DNA of 64,000 nt from Ascaris suum (Eukaryota > Nematoda > Chromadorea > Rhabditida > Ascarididae). Each line of letters begins with the position of its first letter. Within the stretch, counting starts at the first letter, position 1. The position numbers were made by a program, and so were the translations under genes. The notes beneath the pieces were generated by a model. It did no database searches and was not told the DNA's origin. It saw only the letters and a program-made list of their open reading frames with translations. Shown one piece after another: positions 48,654 through 61,820 of the stretch. Where the stretch lies: positions 4,209,065 through 4,273,064 of the forward strand of contig CM024171.1 of the NCBI GenBank assembly GCA_013433145.1. The letters are read 5' to 3'.

Positions 48654-48834
48654 TTGATGAACTCTATCATTCACCCTCTTTGAACCAGCCGATAAGCAAA
48701 AAAAGCTCATATAAAACAATAATTCCTGCTGATTATCCCATCTGCTATCGTGAGGCAACAGTCATTTCCCTCAAGATCGAGATGGATACATTTCTGGAGG
48801 CAGCTAGAGCGATCGATGCAAGCAGCCTTTGTTG
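48654..48834 (+). CDS. Candidate exon of the unidentified plus-strand gene
   Basis: The acceptor is TCTACTCCAG. The frame reads DELYHSPSLNQPISKKSSYK, then ADYPICYREATVISLKIEM and AARAIDASSLC to a stop at 48832. It looks coding but needs a phase-1 partner not found upstream. Confidence 0.4.
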
Positions 48835-49425
48835 ACAACGATATGCTTATTTGCTAAGGCTTCTGTTGACATAATGCTGTTGCTTAGAAGCATCCTGCAC
48901 GTGCACAAAAATGGTGTGAAGTAGATTCATCATTAAATGATGGATGCAAAATATAGCAGGATCTCGTGATATGATCTTAGGCGCTATTAATAAACAACGA
49001 CCGCAAGTGCTATAAACGTCGATCAGAAAAAACTTGTTTTTAAATTGCTGCTCTAGTGCAGACCAGCATCACTGAAGCGTCTCTAATATTGAAGCGAATC
49101 GCAGAGTCGCTGAAGTCACTATCATTGAAGCAACAATGCGTCAATGCTAAACGTCAAGTAATTTCTGCATATCATCTTTTATGAGTGCAGCGCTTGGAAA
49201 ACTGGTTTTCTAAATCCACGTCGACTGGCATTGGTGTATACACACAGAGTTTATTAATAAGAGCACAAAGAAATGATTGCAAATGGAAAAATAGCACAAT
49301 ATGTGCTTTTTGCATTTTCGTTCTCCGAAACAATCGACCGCTAAATATCTTTCAAAAAAACATGATAAGAATACGTTCTTTGATGGTATTAGCAGGAAAT
49401 CGGATTTTTAGATAAAGATTTGAAG

Positions 49426-49488
49426 ATGAAAGACCTTATTAGAGAGGAAGAACGGGAACGGATAGTTGCATTCATTAACCTCTCTCAG
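49426..49488 (+). CDS. Candidate short exon MKDLIREEERERIVAF
   Basis: From ATG 49426 to a clean CAG|GTAGAT donor. The peptide is MKDLIREEERERIVAF then INLSQ, strongly helical. Start exon or internal exon. Confidence 0.35.
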
Positions 49489-49980
49489 GTAGATTGCTCG
49501 ATTGTAAATAGACAGAAAGAATATTTAAGGAATATTTAATATTGAGGTGCATTAATGCCACATCTGGCCATCTTAGTAAAAGAGTTTAAGGGGTTCGTCT
49601 AATTATTTCAACGGTATGGTGAGGACTCGATAGAATTCAACAATTAATTTGAATTGAGTACTTAATGAAATGTTACCGGAAGTAATAAATGATCTGAGAG
49701 CTGGCACGAATATTTATCTCTGCAAAATGCACAGCAATATATTGACATTTCAGATGAATTGACCTTATATTTTCAACGAATTCTAGCGGCTCAGTTTAAC
49801 GTCCTAAAAACAATCGTCTATGGATCGGAAGCCTAATTTTCTTTTTGTTAGCCGATTAATGTGATGCGCAAACAAGTTTAAGTCAAGTAACCTGAAGCTC
49901 TGAAAGTTGTTTCCAACTCAATGGATCAGGTTGATTGTTGCTCGTAAACTGTTGTGGCGATTAACACATTAATCAGAAAG

Positions 49981-50437
49981 TTAATATAAAAGTGTGTTAC
50001 GCAGCTCAAATCTCTGAATCACAACTCCGACGGTGCGCAGGCGGAAACCATCGAAAAGGCAAAAGCGCAAGTGCATACGCACAAATTTGTAACTATAATA
50101 TATCTTCACATATACAAAACCAAAAACAATGCAGTGAAGTTTCACCAAACGTCGTGAATGGTTTAAGCAAAGAGTGAATTCTAATGCAAATGCATATGAT
50201 GCGATGAGATCGATTGGTGTGAATTTGAAAAAATTATACTGCACTCTCATTGTTGGAACCATGAAATCGCTGATCGTTGAAATTTGCATAAATATACCTT
50301 TAGACGTCCGGAATTCATGTGCACAAAATAGACCGGATAAAGTGAATCCGAATGGCATAATTGAAAGACGAGACTCTCCTGTTCATCGTCATCGACACTT
50401 AAACTTTCGAGGATCTCGCTGTTGTCAATACCTGTAA
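49981..50437. CDS. Coding-like block open on both strands
   Basis: On minus, 50358-49981 is open for 125 codons with aromatic, membrane-like content (MPFGFTLSGLFCAHEF). On plus, 50174-50437 is open and reads AMRSIGVNLKKLYC, later DVRNSCAQNRPDKVNPNG. Neighbouring minus exons at 50880-51022 and 51421-51620 are also membrane-like, which favours the minus reading slightly. Confidence 0.25.
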
Positions 50438-50879
50438 TAGATTCATTTTCATTGGTTATTCCAACTATTATATCGCAAGACTCATCCTACTGTTAGGGGA
50501 GTCTCGTATAGTGCGGCTTGGAACTTCTAATCATTTTCAAACTTTTTAATTTCAAATCATCAAAAACTTGGCGATTTTCTTGCCTTATTTTTCAACAGTT
50601 AATAGAACGTACCTTTTATCTTATTGGATCAGAATGATGCATTATGCGCTCCGTCCAAATTCTTCTACAGGCTTCATACTCTCTTATGCATCAGTTTATT
50701 TTTTAGCAGTTAATCGAAAATATTCCGTCATACAATTTCCGCTTTTTCAGGAAATTCTCGAGAACTAGGAACTTTTTTAGGGATCGAGCTAGTGACAGCC
50801 GCAATTTCTTTCAAAAAAAATTCTCCTTATCAGGCCACTAACAGCCGCAGTCTCATTACTGTCCAAGGAATTCTAAGAC

Positions 50880-51022
50880 CTTTTGCGTCTTAAAATCATT
50901 CCGTTTATAGATGTGATTCTTAAATGGATCGATTGCAATGATTGCAACGATCTGTGATATAAGGATCGCAGAACATAGATGCTGAATGAAGAGTCTATTT
51001 TTCTTCATTTCCCCTAGGTCCC
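50880..51022 (-). CDS. Candidate membrane-protein exon
   Basis: From a TTAAAAG acceptor to an AAG|GTCTTAG donor. It encodes GEMKKNRLFIQHLCSAIL, then a hydrophobic run and DPFKNHIYKRNDFK. Possibly one helix of a multi-pass receptor. Confidence 0.3.
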
Positions 51023-51283
51023 CTTTTAATTTATGCGCCAATTTCAGCAAGTTCCCAGAGGCGTTAATCGATTAGGCAAAGGCCACCACTGATTGACGCT
51101 CCGATGTTGCTGCATCTTGTGTCGCACCGTTTCCATAAATACTTTCTCTTGCAACACCTTTTTATCTTACTGGATCACACTGATGCCTTACCGCCTTCTA
51201 TAGGCTTCCTACTTTTTTATGTTGCAGCAACCTTAGTTTTAAATATGCATTAATTTACCCAATGCTCGTCTTTTTTCTTGCAG

Positions 51284-51327
51284 GCACAGTTCCTTTGCCG
51301 TGTCTTAATGCTCGTGATCGTCAACAG
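51284..51327 (+). CDS. Candidate 44-nt plus-strand exon
   Basis: A strong acceptor (TTTTTTCTTGCAG) and CAG|GTTTTT donor enclose TVPLPCLNARDRQQ. Confidence 0.3.
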
Positions 51328-51420
51328 GTTTTTTACTATGCTAGTATTATAATTAATTATTTTAGTGGTGAATGAATGAATCATTGTTTATGTGTTTACT
51401 GGGATTTTTTCTCATCTCAC

Positions 51421-51620
51421 CTTTCTAATGTGTTCTGCAAGCTTTTGATCGTATAAATTCCTCTCAGAACACTTAAGTTCTCTATTAGAATATACGCAGG
51501 TTGCCAAGATAAAATGTTCAAAAAGTAGACGAGTAAAACAATAAAAAGTGTTTTACCAAAGCGTGAGCTAGCAAGTGGCTCCATTGCGGTGCTATCTTTT
51601 CCGCTGCTCATTACAGACAC
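51421..51620 (-). CDS. Candidate membrane-protein exon with N-terminus
   Basis: The acceptor is GAATTACAG and the donor GTGAGA. It reads SVMSSGKDSTAMEPLASSRF, then the hydrophobic TLFIVLLVYFLNILSW and NLSVLRGIYTIKSLQNTL. An N-terminal exon of a membrane protein is plausible. Phase does not link directly to 51022. Confidence 0.35.
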
Positions 51621-52523
51621 CTGTAATTCAATTTATTACAACAGATCACAAAGAGTAGATCAGTTAGTGGGTAGCTTATATAGATAACGAAAAATATATC
51701 ATTATATGTTCATTGTATCACATTCAAGACGCTTTACATTAAAAAATATAGTGATATCAGACTAATGTGCAAATAATTGAGCTGATATTCACTAATATGC
51801 AAACGAAATTCCTCTTTGCGCATACACTTGTGCAGTGATGACCGTCAAAATCACACTGGTGACACATTATTGCTTCACAATATGTTCACGTCAAAGCCAA
51901 TCTATCGTCACTCTTTTCAACCTCAAACTTTTCTAGCGACACAATTGTTGTTTACCTAGCCGACACTTTCTTCCTGAACGAAATGTCATGCTGTATTATA
52001 CGCCGAATTCATTCGGATTAGTCACTTAGATATTGCTTAAAGAAATGCTTTTAGCTCCAAAAAGTAATACTCCTTTGTTTGTTTATATGGGATACTTGTA
52101 TTCGTGGCAAATGAGCTTACTTATTACTTCAGTTATTGTCCAGATAAGTCAGAGTTTATTGGAAAGAGGTCCCGTAAGATGTAGTGGTGTTACTGCGTTG
52201 CGATTCGATAAAACAGTGAATTAGCGGTGTGGTTACTAAATCGAGTGATTTAAATGCGCATGAAGACGAAGTAGGAGCGATATGTGCTTTTTGGAACGAG
52301 TAAACGAGCCCAACCGATATATCAGAACTCAAAAAAAGACGCATTAGTGTCTTTACTGAAAAAAAATAGAATCTTGGTATGCTCAGGATTATATAAAGAA
52401 GAGTGAGCTGTCGCTTAATTAAAACACTGAGGTATATTGTTTATAGGCTTACTGTATTAGTGTTGTGCTATAGAAATTTTTTGAAGACTACAACATTCAC
52501 ATACTTTACTCTGAATTTTTTAG

Positions 52524-52737
52524 GATTTAATGGATGAGGAAGCGACAGGGAGGGGAAATAAGGGGAAAGGGAAGGAGGAATGGAGGGCAGAGGAATACAA
52601 TAAAAGCCACATTAAAATTCGGCAAATAACAGCAGTGTTATATGCACACATCAACAATATTCTTGACAATAGCTGTGGTCATCCTCTCGACATCTTATTA
52701 AATACAGCAAATAAAAAGAAAAATTGTCGAATTTCAG
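52524..52737 (+). CDS. Unidentified plus-strand exon
   Basis: The acceptor is TTTTTTAG and the donor TTTCAG|GTGATC; phase 0 in, phase 1 out. It encodes DLMDEEATGRGNKGKGKEEW, then HIKIRQITAVLYAHINNIL. The purine-rich lysine/glycine segment overlaps a G4-like stretch. It joins the 54228 exon in phase. Confidence 0.4.
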
Positions 52738-54227
52738 GTGATCGCTTGCATATGTTTTGTTTTACAGCCTACTATTAGAGAATGATGATTGTTAATTATA
52801 ACAAAATGATCGTTGCACAGCAAAAAAAATTAACTAAGGCGCCTTATATGAAGAAGAAAACAATTCAACGTGGGGAATGTTTGTTACTGGAATTGAGAAA
52901 TCGAAAAATAGACGCAACGACGTGTCGACATGGTTATATCGCACAAAAGAATCACTCAGTTCGCTTTGTGAGCTCTGGATGATTCAAAAGAGCTGAGAGT
53001 TGTTGTCTGTGTTTGCGCGTTGGAGAATTTTCACCACAAAATCCACTCAAAACACATATCGCAGCATTGACGCATTCACTTTAACACACTACAATTTCTC
53101 TGGTAAGCAGGAAGAATTTTTCGAGTGCTTCGTAGAATCTCCAGACGACTCTTGCACACTTATTGAACATTCCTAGGAGAAGAAAATAAAACTTCTAACT
53201 TCATAAAACGCGGTGAATTTCCTTCAGTGAATATTTTTTTGTGTAGCAGGTACTAACAGCTCGAGTATTGCAACGAAATTCTTTTATGCATCACATGAGA
53301 GATTGCAAAAATTACATTGCAATTCTTCGTTACGCAAAGCACTTACGACGAGCATGTAATTTGATTTGAAATGAAAGAAGCTGCTGCTTAGCAACAGATC
53401 CAAAATTTTATAAAAATACTGCAAACAATTCTATGCAATAATCTGTAAAGATAATCGTCATCAATTTTTCCATACAGCTTTACTTCAAAAAAAGAAAGTA
53501 ACAGTAATGAGTGGAGCTGACAAAAGCGCTCTTAGGGAAGTACCTTCGCCAACTCATTAGATTTTTCGAATACCATTGCCGCTCCCATTAATGAATGCGT
53601 GAAATTTTCCATTCCTCAGTAGGTCTACCTTCTGCAATAATTTAAAGCTTTTATAGAAAACTATGCCCTACCATACAGGCATTAACAGCTCTAGCCACCT
53701 ATCTTTGTCTATTTCTATGCTCTTATGCAAATTATGAAGAAACACATCACATGGGCACCATATCTGTGCGCAAGTGCATCTGCGTACGGTGTTTTCACTT
53801 CACAGGACATAAACGCTGAAGTAAAAAAATATGCCAAATCTACACTGAAATATATCTAATTTCACTTGAATCACTCGTGTTTAAGGCGCTATCGATGTGC
53901 CAGAAATAAATTTTTTTCGTTGATAATTTTTACAACGTCGTCAATTTCATAGGCAAACACACTGCTAGATAGTGTGTCACCGCATAAGAAAACGATACGA
54001 GTGCCAGCCTTTCTGGCGTAACTTTCCGATTGTTCAAATGAACTGCGCCAATTTTTTAATTCTTTGCAAGAGTTTTTTTGAGAAGAAAATCCGCAAGAAA
54101 AAGCCCTTATTATCTCATCATATTTCGTCTGTTGTCAGTTATTGGAAAATGCTTTGCATTGGCCGATGCATAGAGTGAACCAGGTAAAAGGTATTTCCTT
54201 TATATTTATTTAGTGCTATTTTTGCAG

Positions 54228-54463
54228 ATACGTTAAAAAATGAATCATCAGTGCAAATAGTTGAGCTCTTCGACATTCACATGCTCATCTCAAATCATTG
54301 CGCATCTCTCACCACTTTAAGGAGTACCTACGCATCAGTATCATATACTTATATATCAGGACAAAGATCATATCCTTACTTTTACTCTCTCGAAATTTTG
54401 CATAGTGAAGAAGGACATAGAGGATTAGAGATCCTTCTCAAAGAGATAACGAGGAATTTTCTT
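54228..54463 (+). CDS. Unidentified plus-strand exon
   Basis: The acceptor is TATTTTTGCAG. It encodes TLKNESSVQIVELFDIHM, then HSEEGHRGLEILLKEITR. It ends either at a GTCTCG donor or at the stop at 54473-54475. Clearly coding in character; family unknown. Confidence 0.5.
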
Positions 54464-54837
54464 GTCTCGATCTGAAAAGGTCAGTTCTCGGTTTGTTAGA
54501 TTCATAATCTAGGGTCATTAACACTAATCATGTCAAAGAAAAGCCTTAAAAAAGCATGAAGGTTCTTCCATACACGCAAATCCTTGATCTTTATATAAAT
54601 TAAACACTCATAATGATAATAACGTATTTCTACGACATACGAGTAAGGATACCGAGTTGAATCACTGCCAGTGCATGTGATGAATAAAAAGTTGGTAAAT
54701 CCTTAGGAAACTCACATAGATTTTCAACTAATGCCACAAAATTCGCGTGCGACTTTAATGCACTCATAATTCATAAATTCTATGCTTGTATCATCAGTAT
54801 TGTGAGTGAGCTTGACAATCGTAAACATCAATGAGCT

Positions 54838-55030
54838 ATCGATCGCTAAAGTAAACGACTCGATTCGATCGATTCGAAACCCCTTTGGAATTCCTCGATA
54901 AAATGTTTATCGATTTTGTCGATCGCATAAAATATATTTGATGGAAGTAGGAAGATGGATGCAATGTGCTTTTGTATTCATGATGTCCAGACTGATGCGA
55001 TATGTGTTTTCGTACTCATGAATATCTAGA
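54838..55030. repeat. ATCGAT-rich palindromic patch plus tandem duplication
   Basis: Several GATCGAT/TCGATCG motifs lie at 54838-54925, including an 8+3+8 palindrome (TCGATAAA and TTTATCGA, 54895-54913). Two imperfect 36-bp direct copies (units from 54958 and 54994, core CATGATGTCCAGAC-like) follow at once. Confidence 0.6.
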
Positions 55031-55987
55031 CGTTGCTATACGAAAAAAATAGCAACTATCGAGGCACTTGTTACGATCACCAACTAGCGTTTCGAAGGGA
55101 AAAGTGGCATACGATCGTTTTTTTTTTTTTGGATGATTATTAGCACACATGGCTGCTGCAAAATCATATTCTAAAAACCCTCATGCATTACTTTCACAGT
55201 TGAGAGTCTCAGAATTTCTTATTGATGGTAACTGAGGCACATTTCAATACCGTTGAAATGTTATGCCTAACAACCATCACGCTTATAGGATCCTTGCGAG
55301 CTATCGTTGAGAAAATCGTTATAGACAAATAGGTTAATAGGAACCGATGCTATTGTGCATTTTTCTGGAGGAGTGGGAAAATGCGCTAAACGACTGAGCA
55401 GTTGTTTTTCAAATCACTTTTTAAACCACGATGGATACAAGACTCGACAGAGAAGTTAGCCAAAAAGTAAGATGTGGGAAAATGCACCAATGGAGTAGGC
55501 ACAAAAGATTCTTTAGCGATGCCGCTGCTTATACCAACCGGTTCAACAATTTACCGGCGAATCAGAAAACGCACGCAGTAACGCACTCACATTTAAAATG
55601 TTCCCATCGCATGCCGAAATCTTGCATGAAAAGTTCGTTTTGCAGACCAATTTGGGACATTACAGTTGCCAACTCTCTTTCAAAATTGATGAATAGACCG
55701 GAAAAGCTTCATAGAGGTTTAAACTGTGGTGCACATTGTATTCATCAAGCCTAGTGCCGTTATCTTCAGCGCTCCCTAGCCGAAAGGCATGCAGACATAA
55801 AATAAATCCGTTTCCAAACACGACACGATTACAACCCGTTTGGCAAACGCAGATTTGTAATTCTTATGGGAATGAATAATTCGACTTACGAGAATGAGAA
55901 CTATGCTAGAAATCTTCGGAAGAATTTCCGCAGAAATGAAGCTCACATCCTCATCAACACAAATAGCCGTTTAATTATCGCTCATTC

Positions 55988-56157
<170 letters not shown>

Positions 56158-57843
56158 TAAGCCCCATAAACTCAGCTTGAGGCGGAAATCTTGCAAGAGA
56201 AAAATGCATTTGATATACCTGACCTAGTCCACATCACGGTTCGTTAAAGTAAACCATCTCAAACATGCTCAGAACATTTGCAATAGCCTATTGTTGGGCG
56301 AAATGTGCAGCACAGTGTTGTTTAGAACAGAATGTCAAACGTCTCATATAATTTGTTCAATACTGTAAGTTGGGCAAAAGAACTCGAGATGCGATTTCAA
56401 GTAACTGCCAATCCCTCTCACAGATCGTTCCATCACCCCCTGTAAGCTTTGGGGTCTTCTGTATTCATTCAGTTGCTATTATAATTCACTCTAGTTCCAT
56501 TAATAATTACTATTCCTCTCTATTTTACAGGTATCTAAATAATTTCTATCGTCACAATCTTAGAGCGGTCGTGTCGCACACACTGATTACTTGATATTTT
56601 TCTAACGTATAAAATATATTTCTACTCACAGTAAGCATTTCTCGGCAAGGAAAGACATGATCCGAACATGCAAAATTTACTTTTTTGATAAGTTTTGCAA
56701 AAATTGCACGGACTTTTTACTGGGAAAATTAAAGAGTAGAATTTAATTGATTGTGCTAATGAAGATCATGCTTAAAAATCGTGCAAAAATGAACTTACAA
56801 GATATTGCAATACCGGAGGCATAAGAGTGACGCTTTATTGCGAATCAGTGTGTCCTTTAATAAATGTTGCATAGTGCAACATGAGTTCTACCCAGGACAT
56901 TTCCTTACTTGCCCTGTTTGACACGTTCGGTCACATCGACTTCGCTATAATCACTTTTTATAAAGGTTAGTAATCCACTGAGTTCTTTTTGTAAAAGGGC
57001 GTCCTTGCATCTTTCTTTCCCATAAGCTCTTTCAAGCTGTATTTTTAGATGCAGCGATGCCTCAAAGTAGAAAAGGAGGGATAGGGAAACAGAGGTGGAG
57101 GACTAAGAGGGAGAGGGATGTTATTACGTTCGCTCAGAAAATATAAATGCCCCAGTTACCACACAATTGCGTGATAATTTCTACATGATAGCGATTACCT
57201 ATTCCAACTGTAAAAATTATATTTTTTAACCTGAAGTTTCTTTGGAATAGAATCTCAGTTTTTATCACTCTTTTGGTGATATGTCTCGAAAAGTAACTCA
57301 GAAACTTCACGAAATGCATAGTATTCCAAGCATTTGTTCCACTTTACAAGACCAACACTCTGGGAATTTCCTTAAGAAACTGTTCAGTGCTAATAAGCGG
57401 TTATAACATTAAACTGCATAGTTTATCATTCTATTTCGAGTGTGAAACGTCAACCGTTCCATTTATACGAAAAAATTAATAAAACACCTTAAAGACAATG
57501 AGCTCCTATGCCACTGGACTCTAAAAACGAGGGAAGATTTATTGACGCAAAACGCACACACAATAAGCAACATCGAGATGCATGTGGTGGGAATGAAGAT
57601 GCAAAAAGCGCTGGAAGGTGAATTTTGCAGATGAACTGTTCCCACACTGACTGCGAGAAAGAAGTGTTAAGATTTAAGGAGTAATCGAAATTCAGTTGAT
57701 TTAGAAGAGAACAAGTCAACTGGGATTGCCAGCCAACAACTCTTTGGATTTCAACCATATCCTAGTGTTACATTTCCCGACAGTGATGCAACAATATCGG
57801 AAAACTAATCTAAAATTAATGTCAAATCAGGAACCATATCGAA

Positions 57844-58101
57844 TTAATCCGGTGTGATAAGAGAAAATGTATTAGGCGGCGCAATTCTCGTAAGTTTCCA
57901 TTGTTGTTTTTCGTTTATGAATGTGCAATTTTTGAAGATCAAGTCGAGCTTATTTTTGAAGTCATAGAAAGATAATGAGAATGCAAATGCAACTGCGAGC
58001 TTAGAGCAACTGTCAGCATAGACTGGTAGCATAGCCGTTGAAAGACCAAAGATTAGCCCTAGCCCTGATATAATGCTGTCATGATCTCCTGTTTGGTACA
58101 T
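57844..58101 (-). CDS. Hypothetical 85-residue ORF
   Basis: From ATG 58101 to a TAA. It reads MYQTGDHDSIISGLGLIF, continues hydrophobic through YADSCSKLAVAFAFSL, and ends polar. Could be a small membrane protein or chance. Confidence 0.2.
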   Translation of the reverse strand: MYQTGDHDSIISGLGLIFGLSTAMLPVYADSCSKLAVAFAFSLSFYDFKNKLDLIFKNCTFINEKQQWKLTRIAPPNTFSLITPD

Positions 58102-58910
58102 GTTCGCAGCGGCGTATCATTAACGGGAGATAAATGAGAAATGCTGTTGTTTTCTTGCCGCAGCTTGCTTGCTGATGAGTTGCAAATTTAGTTGCAGAAA
58201 ATATTAGCCAGACGGGTGTTGTTGGAATCCGAAGTCGAAATCTCCTATAAGCTCATCTGCACAGTGAAATCTAGCATTCCGAAGAGTGAAAAGCAATTCT
58301 GTGTTTCATAAACAATGAGTGATCGACCACTTTAATTCACATTGCCTATGCAAACGAACTTCTAGAGCGCTACGATTCCGCAGTCATCCATCATGGGCGA
58401 TCGCAGGTTGGTTGAGATCACTAAGTCTATCAGTCGAACAATAAAACAGCTGGCATCTAGCATAAGCTAGGTCAAGGTCGGAAAAGCGAACTGAAAAGAG
58501 TGAACAGTGATGAATTTTGATGGATTCTTGAGGAGACGTTTCATCTAATGCATCCGACGATTCTGACTGATGGGAAGTCGTTTGATTAGTGGCGATTGTC
58601 ATTCAGTTCCTAAAGGGCGATTCCGCTCCGTAATGCGGCATTGAAAACTTTCTTCTTTCAGAGTTATCGATTGTGCTAATCAAAGTTTTCCTTAGACAAT
58701 CGAGTATTACGAGGAAACTATTTCGTTTGGCTGATTGATGCGCAGTGCCAAAGGTTTAAAGGATACACATGCGAAATGTGATATGCTGATGCTTTACACA
58801 GCTGCACGTTACGTTTCGATGATCTATTATTGAATGCGTTGAACACCTGCACAACAATACTGTGCATTCATATGCACTCACTCCTCCCTACTCGAATCCC
58901 TTTCTTCTAG

Positions 58911-59012
58911 GTCCATATACGCACATCATTCCGGAACATATCGAACTGAAAACTTTGTATAATTGTTACATGGAGCAAAATATTCCATATTTACTAACAA
59001 GTCTAGTGGTCT
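58911..59012 (+). CDS. Unidentified plus-strand gene, exon d
   Basis: The acceptor is TTTCTTCTAG; it encodes PYTHIIPEHIELKTLYN, then CYMEQNIPYLLTSL. The 3' border is uncertain (weak GT sites at about 59000-59012). It is followed in order by exons e and f on the same strand. Confidence 0.45.
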
Positions 59013-59146
59013 ACTAGTACTTCATGTTTATGCCAGCATTTCAAGGGTCTGTTAGCAACTCCACTCAAAGGGTTTTCTGCTATCCTCCTTACTTTGAAAT
59101 TACCAAACAGCGATAGAGTTAAACTTCAAAAATTGTTTATTCACAG

Positions 59147-59218
59147 TGGGAGGAAATTGAATTTCAGGATATCGTGTCATTCATACAGTTGCTTGTACAA
59201 AAATATACACGCGATCAA
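59147..59218 (+). CDS. Unidentified plus-strand gene, exon e
   Basis: The acceptor is TTTATTCACAG; 72 nt, phase 0 at both ends. It encodes WEEIEFQDIVSFIQLL, then VQKYTRDQ. The donor is GTGTAG. Confidence 0.55.
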
Positions 59219-59346
59219 GTGTAGCGAACTCAAAACTGGTTCGAGGCACGTTCCCTATTAATATATAACGTCCCAATTCTATTCAGCAAGAACCCCAATG
59301 AATTAATGAATTACGATGCAATCAGGAATAACGGTTCCTTCAATAG

Positions 59347-59460
59347 GAGTTTCTCTATTTGCTATTGTACGATCTCCTCACTACTACTATGCAAAGTATA
59401 AAAGACACAGCTTCGGTTATGTCCTTTCCTCAACTTTTCATTTTATATAAAAATACGGGT
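59347..59460 (+). CDS. Unidentified plus-strand gene, exon f
   Basis: The acceptor is CTTCAATAG and the donor GTAAGT; 114 nt, phase 0 at both ends. It encodes EFLYLLLYDLLTTTMQSIKD, then SFPQLFILYKNTG. The junction with exon e is in phase. Confidence 0.6.
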
Positions 59461-60588
59461 GTAAGTTTTTGGTTTCGACTCCTCTCCTTCTCCGCTCCTT
59501 TCATCAAATCTAATCCTGAATTCACAGTGAATTTGTACACAATAAAACCCCTAGTCACTTAATACGGTTATTCCAGATGACTTTTTTCTCATTGCGCGAT
59601 GTCTTACTCACTATCACGATTTAAATAATTCAGATGCATATAATCGATCGATTCGTTCATCCACTTTCATTTAGTGTTGCCTAGGGAGTTATGATAAATG
59701 CCTCAATTCAACGATGTTTAGCAGCCACTGTCACTAATTTATTATAAGCAGTTCAAATCCATATAATTATTTCGTAGTTAGTCCTCTCAGAGCATTATTA
59801 TTTGCCTTTTTATAAATTTTGAAAGTAAACCTTCTTCATATGCACCTTAGCAATTAGTCGGTTGAATGGCAAACATTTCAAAAAAGTTATATGTGCGATT
59901 TTTGATTATGTATCACTGACATGCACTTCCTCATAATGAATTGATGATGTGCATATTCTGAATATTCGTTAATATGCATACCTTGTTTTCATAGCATCAG
60001 TGTGGAATCTTAATATTTGAAACGGACTAATATAATGATATTGCAAGGTATATTAGAGAAGTTCTAAAGAAATGTGTAATGACAGTGATAATGAGCAAAA
60101 ATGAATGAAGATAAACGATGATAAAAGATATCAGTGAAAAGTTATGAATTTGTCGAGAAAATGTTGGAGTTACGTGGTGCAGTACACTTTTGAAGTAAAT
60201 ATGCACTGGCTTATTTTCTTCAAATTTGCGTTCATTTTTTTCCTTCCCGTTTTTCTTCGTGAAATGCTAAAGAAAATAAAAATTGAAACACAGTCGTAAT
60301 AAAAACAAAATGCACGTGTTATAAAGTGTGTGGTAGTGTATCGTATGTTGAAAATAGCACGGCAACACTCAAGCGCTACTCATATACCATTCTACACATG
60401 TAATTTAATGTTATACGTCTAAGGTGCTGCGCTTTTACAGTTTTTTAAGAAAATATCAGCTTTTGAATTGAAATATGTATCAGGTTGCCCAGTGTTGAAG
60501 AGTTGGAATCACCTCAAAGCAGTCTAATTGCAGATTTCTAACGAAATTTTGCTTGACAGGTGCACAACCTTGCAAACTTCTTATTTAG

Positions 60589-60650
60589 AGGTTCTTTTCA
60601 GTTGGCACCCTCATGTGGACATCTCACGCCTCTTTCGCTCAGGAAATAAG
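60589..60650 (+). CDS. Unidentified plus-strand gene, exon g
   Basis: Encodes VLFSWHPHVDISRLFRSGNK before a GTACTT donor. The acceptor could be at 60589 (TTTAG) or 60602 (TTTTCAG). Confidence 0.5.
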
Positions 60651-60718
60651 GTACTTCCCATCTCTTCTATTCGATGATATACTTATGACACGTGTCTTAT
60701 ATTTTTGGTTCGTTATAG

Positions 60719-60949
60719 CCGTTTTTCGTCCTCCGAAAAATTGATGGCGATGAAGCCGAAGTTGTTCTCCTTACAGGCAGTCTTCGCTTTTCAGCAACCT
60801 TTACCATAGAGACTAAACATCATCGCAATTTCGAGATCATGAAACATTGGTATTTGGAGCAGTTATTTTCAACTCATTCGAGTGAAACGACACAGTATAT
60901 CGGCAAAATCGTGCAAAACAATGACAATAATGTTGAACAACACACTTAA
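60719..60949 (+). CDS. Unidentified plus-strand gene, exon h (possible last)
   Basis: The acceptor is TTCGTTATAG, phase 0. It encodes PFFVLRKIDGDEAEVVLLTG, then FTIETKHHRNFEIMKHWY and a polar end, with TAA at 60947-60949. A CATTG|GTATTT donor inside it would allow continuation to the exon at 61821. Confidence 0.55.
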   Translation, partial: PFFVLRKIDGDEAEVVLLTGSLRFSATFTIETKHHRNFEIMKHWYLEQLFSTHSSETTQYIGKIVQNNDNNVEQHT

Positions 60950-61820
60950 TTGATCGTCATTAACGAGTATTTATTAAGCGCTACTTATATTAGTCCTTTT
61001 TCTTTCCGGTTTCCCATTCAAATTCCGAAATCGGAATGTTTTTATCCTGATGGCCGAATCCTGGTACAACGCTGGACGCAATATCTGTCCAATATAATAT
61101 ATATAGTAAACAGCTTCCGTGACTAAGTTTATTATCGTCGTCATTCATCAGTGAATAAACGATAGCGATCAGCGGAGGAACGAGCAGATATTTAGAATTC
61201 TTGCGTTTAATCGGAAGCCGGGAACAAATTTCCTTTCGCAGTGTTCAATTTCCTTTGCAATATAGTTTTGAAAGGAAATTATAAAACGCGACTAATTATG
61301 CATACAAATAGACAAAGTCAACATTAAACGTCCCTCAGATTCCTCTGACTTAGCTCCAGCAATTCTCGATTAGGTGGTTTATATGGCAGCAATAATTAAA
61401 TGGATGACTATCGTTCAACTGCTTGCACAGCCGGCTGTTTTCATGGATGCGCAATGAACAAGCCGATGGCGCTGATGAAGGCGTTATCGTTGAGATGTAG
61501 AGTAATGAGGGACAATACCCATATGCGGAAATTGGTTTGAAAATAAGCGGAAGCAAAATACGAAGAGAGGCAATGCGTTTGCGATAGACACGCGAGGCAG
61601 ATGCTATCAAACAACACTCCCTTGCGCAAGAACGCAATTACTTATATATTCTTCTCATTGATTGTTTCATTTCCGATCATCCTCGCAATGTGTTCATTTC
61701 CGAGCATTTTAATGAAGACAACTCATCGTGATGACCGCCATGTTGGAAAACGCACTTGTTTTGTGCAATATATATTTAAATGAAGCATTTTTGATCGATG
61801 TTCATACCGTCGAGTTTTAG

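Noticed and set aside
61350..61637. 95-codon minus frame
   Set aside because: Composition is irregular and it lies between plus-strand exons without splice support.
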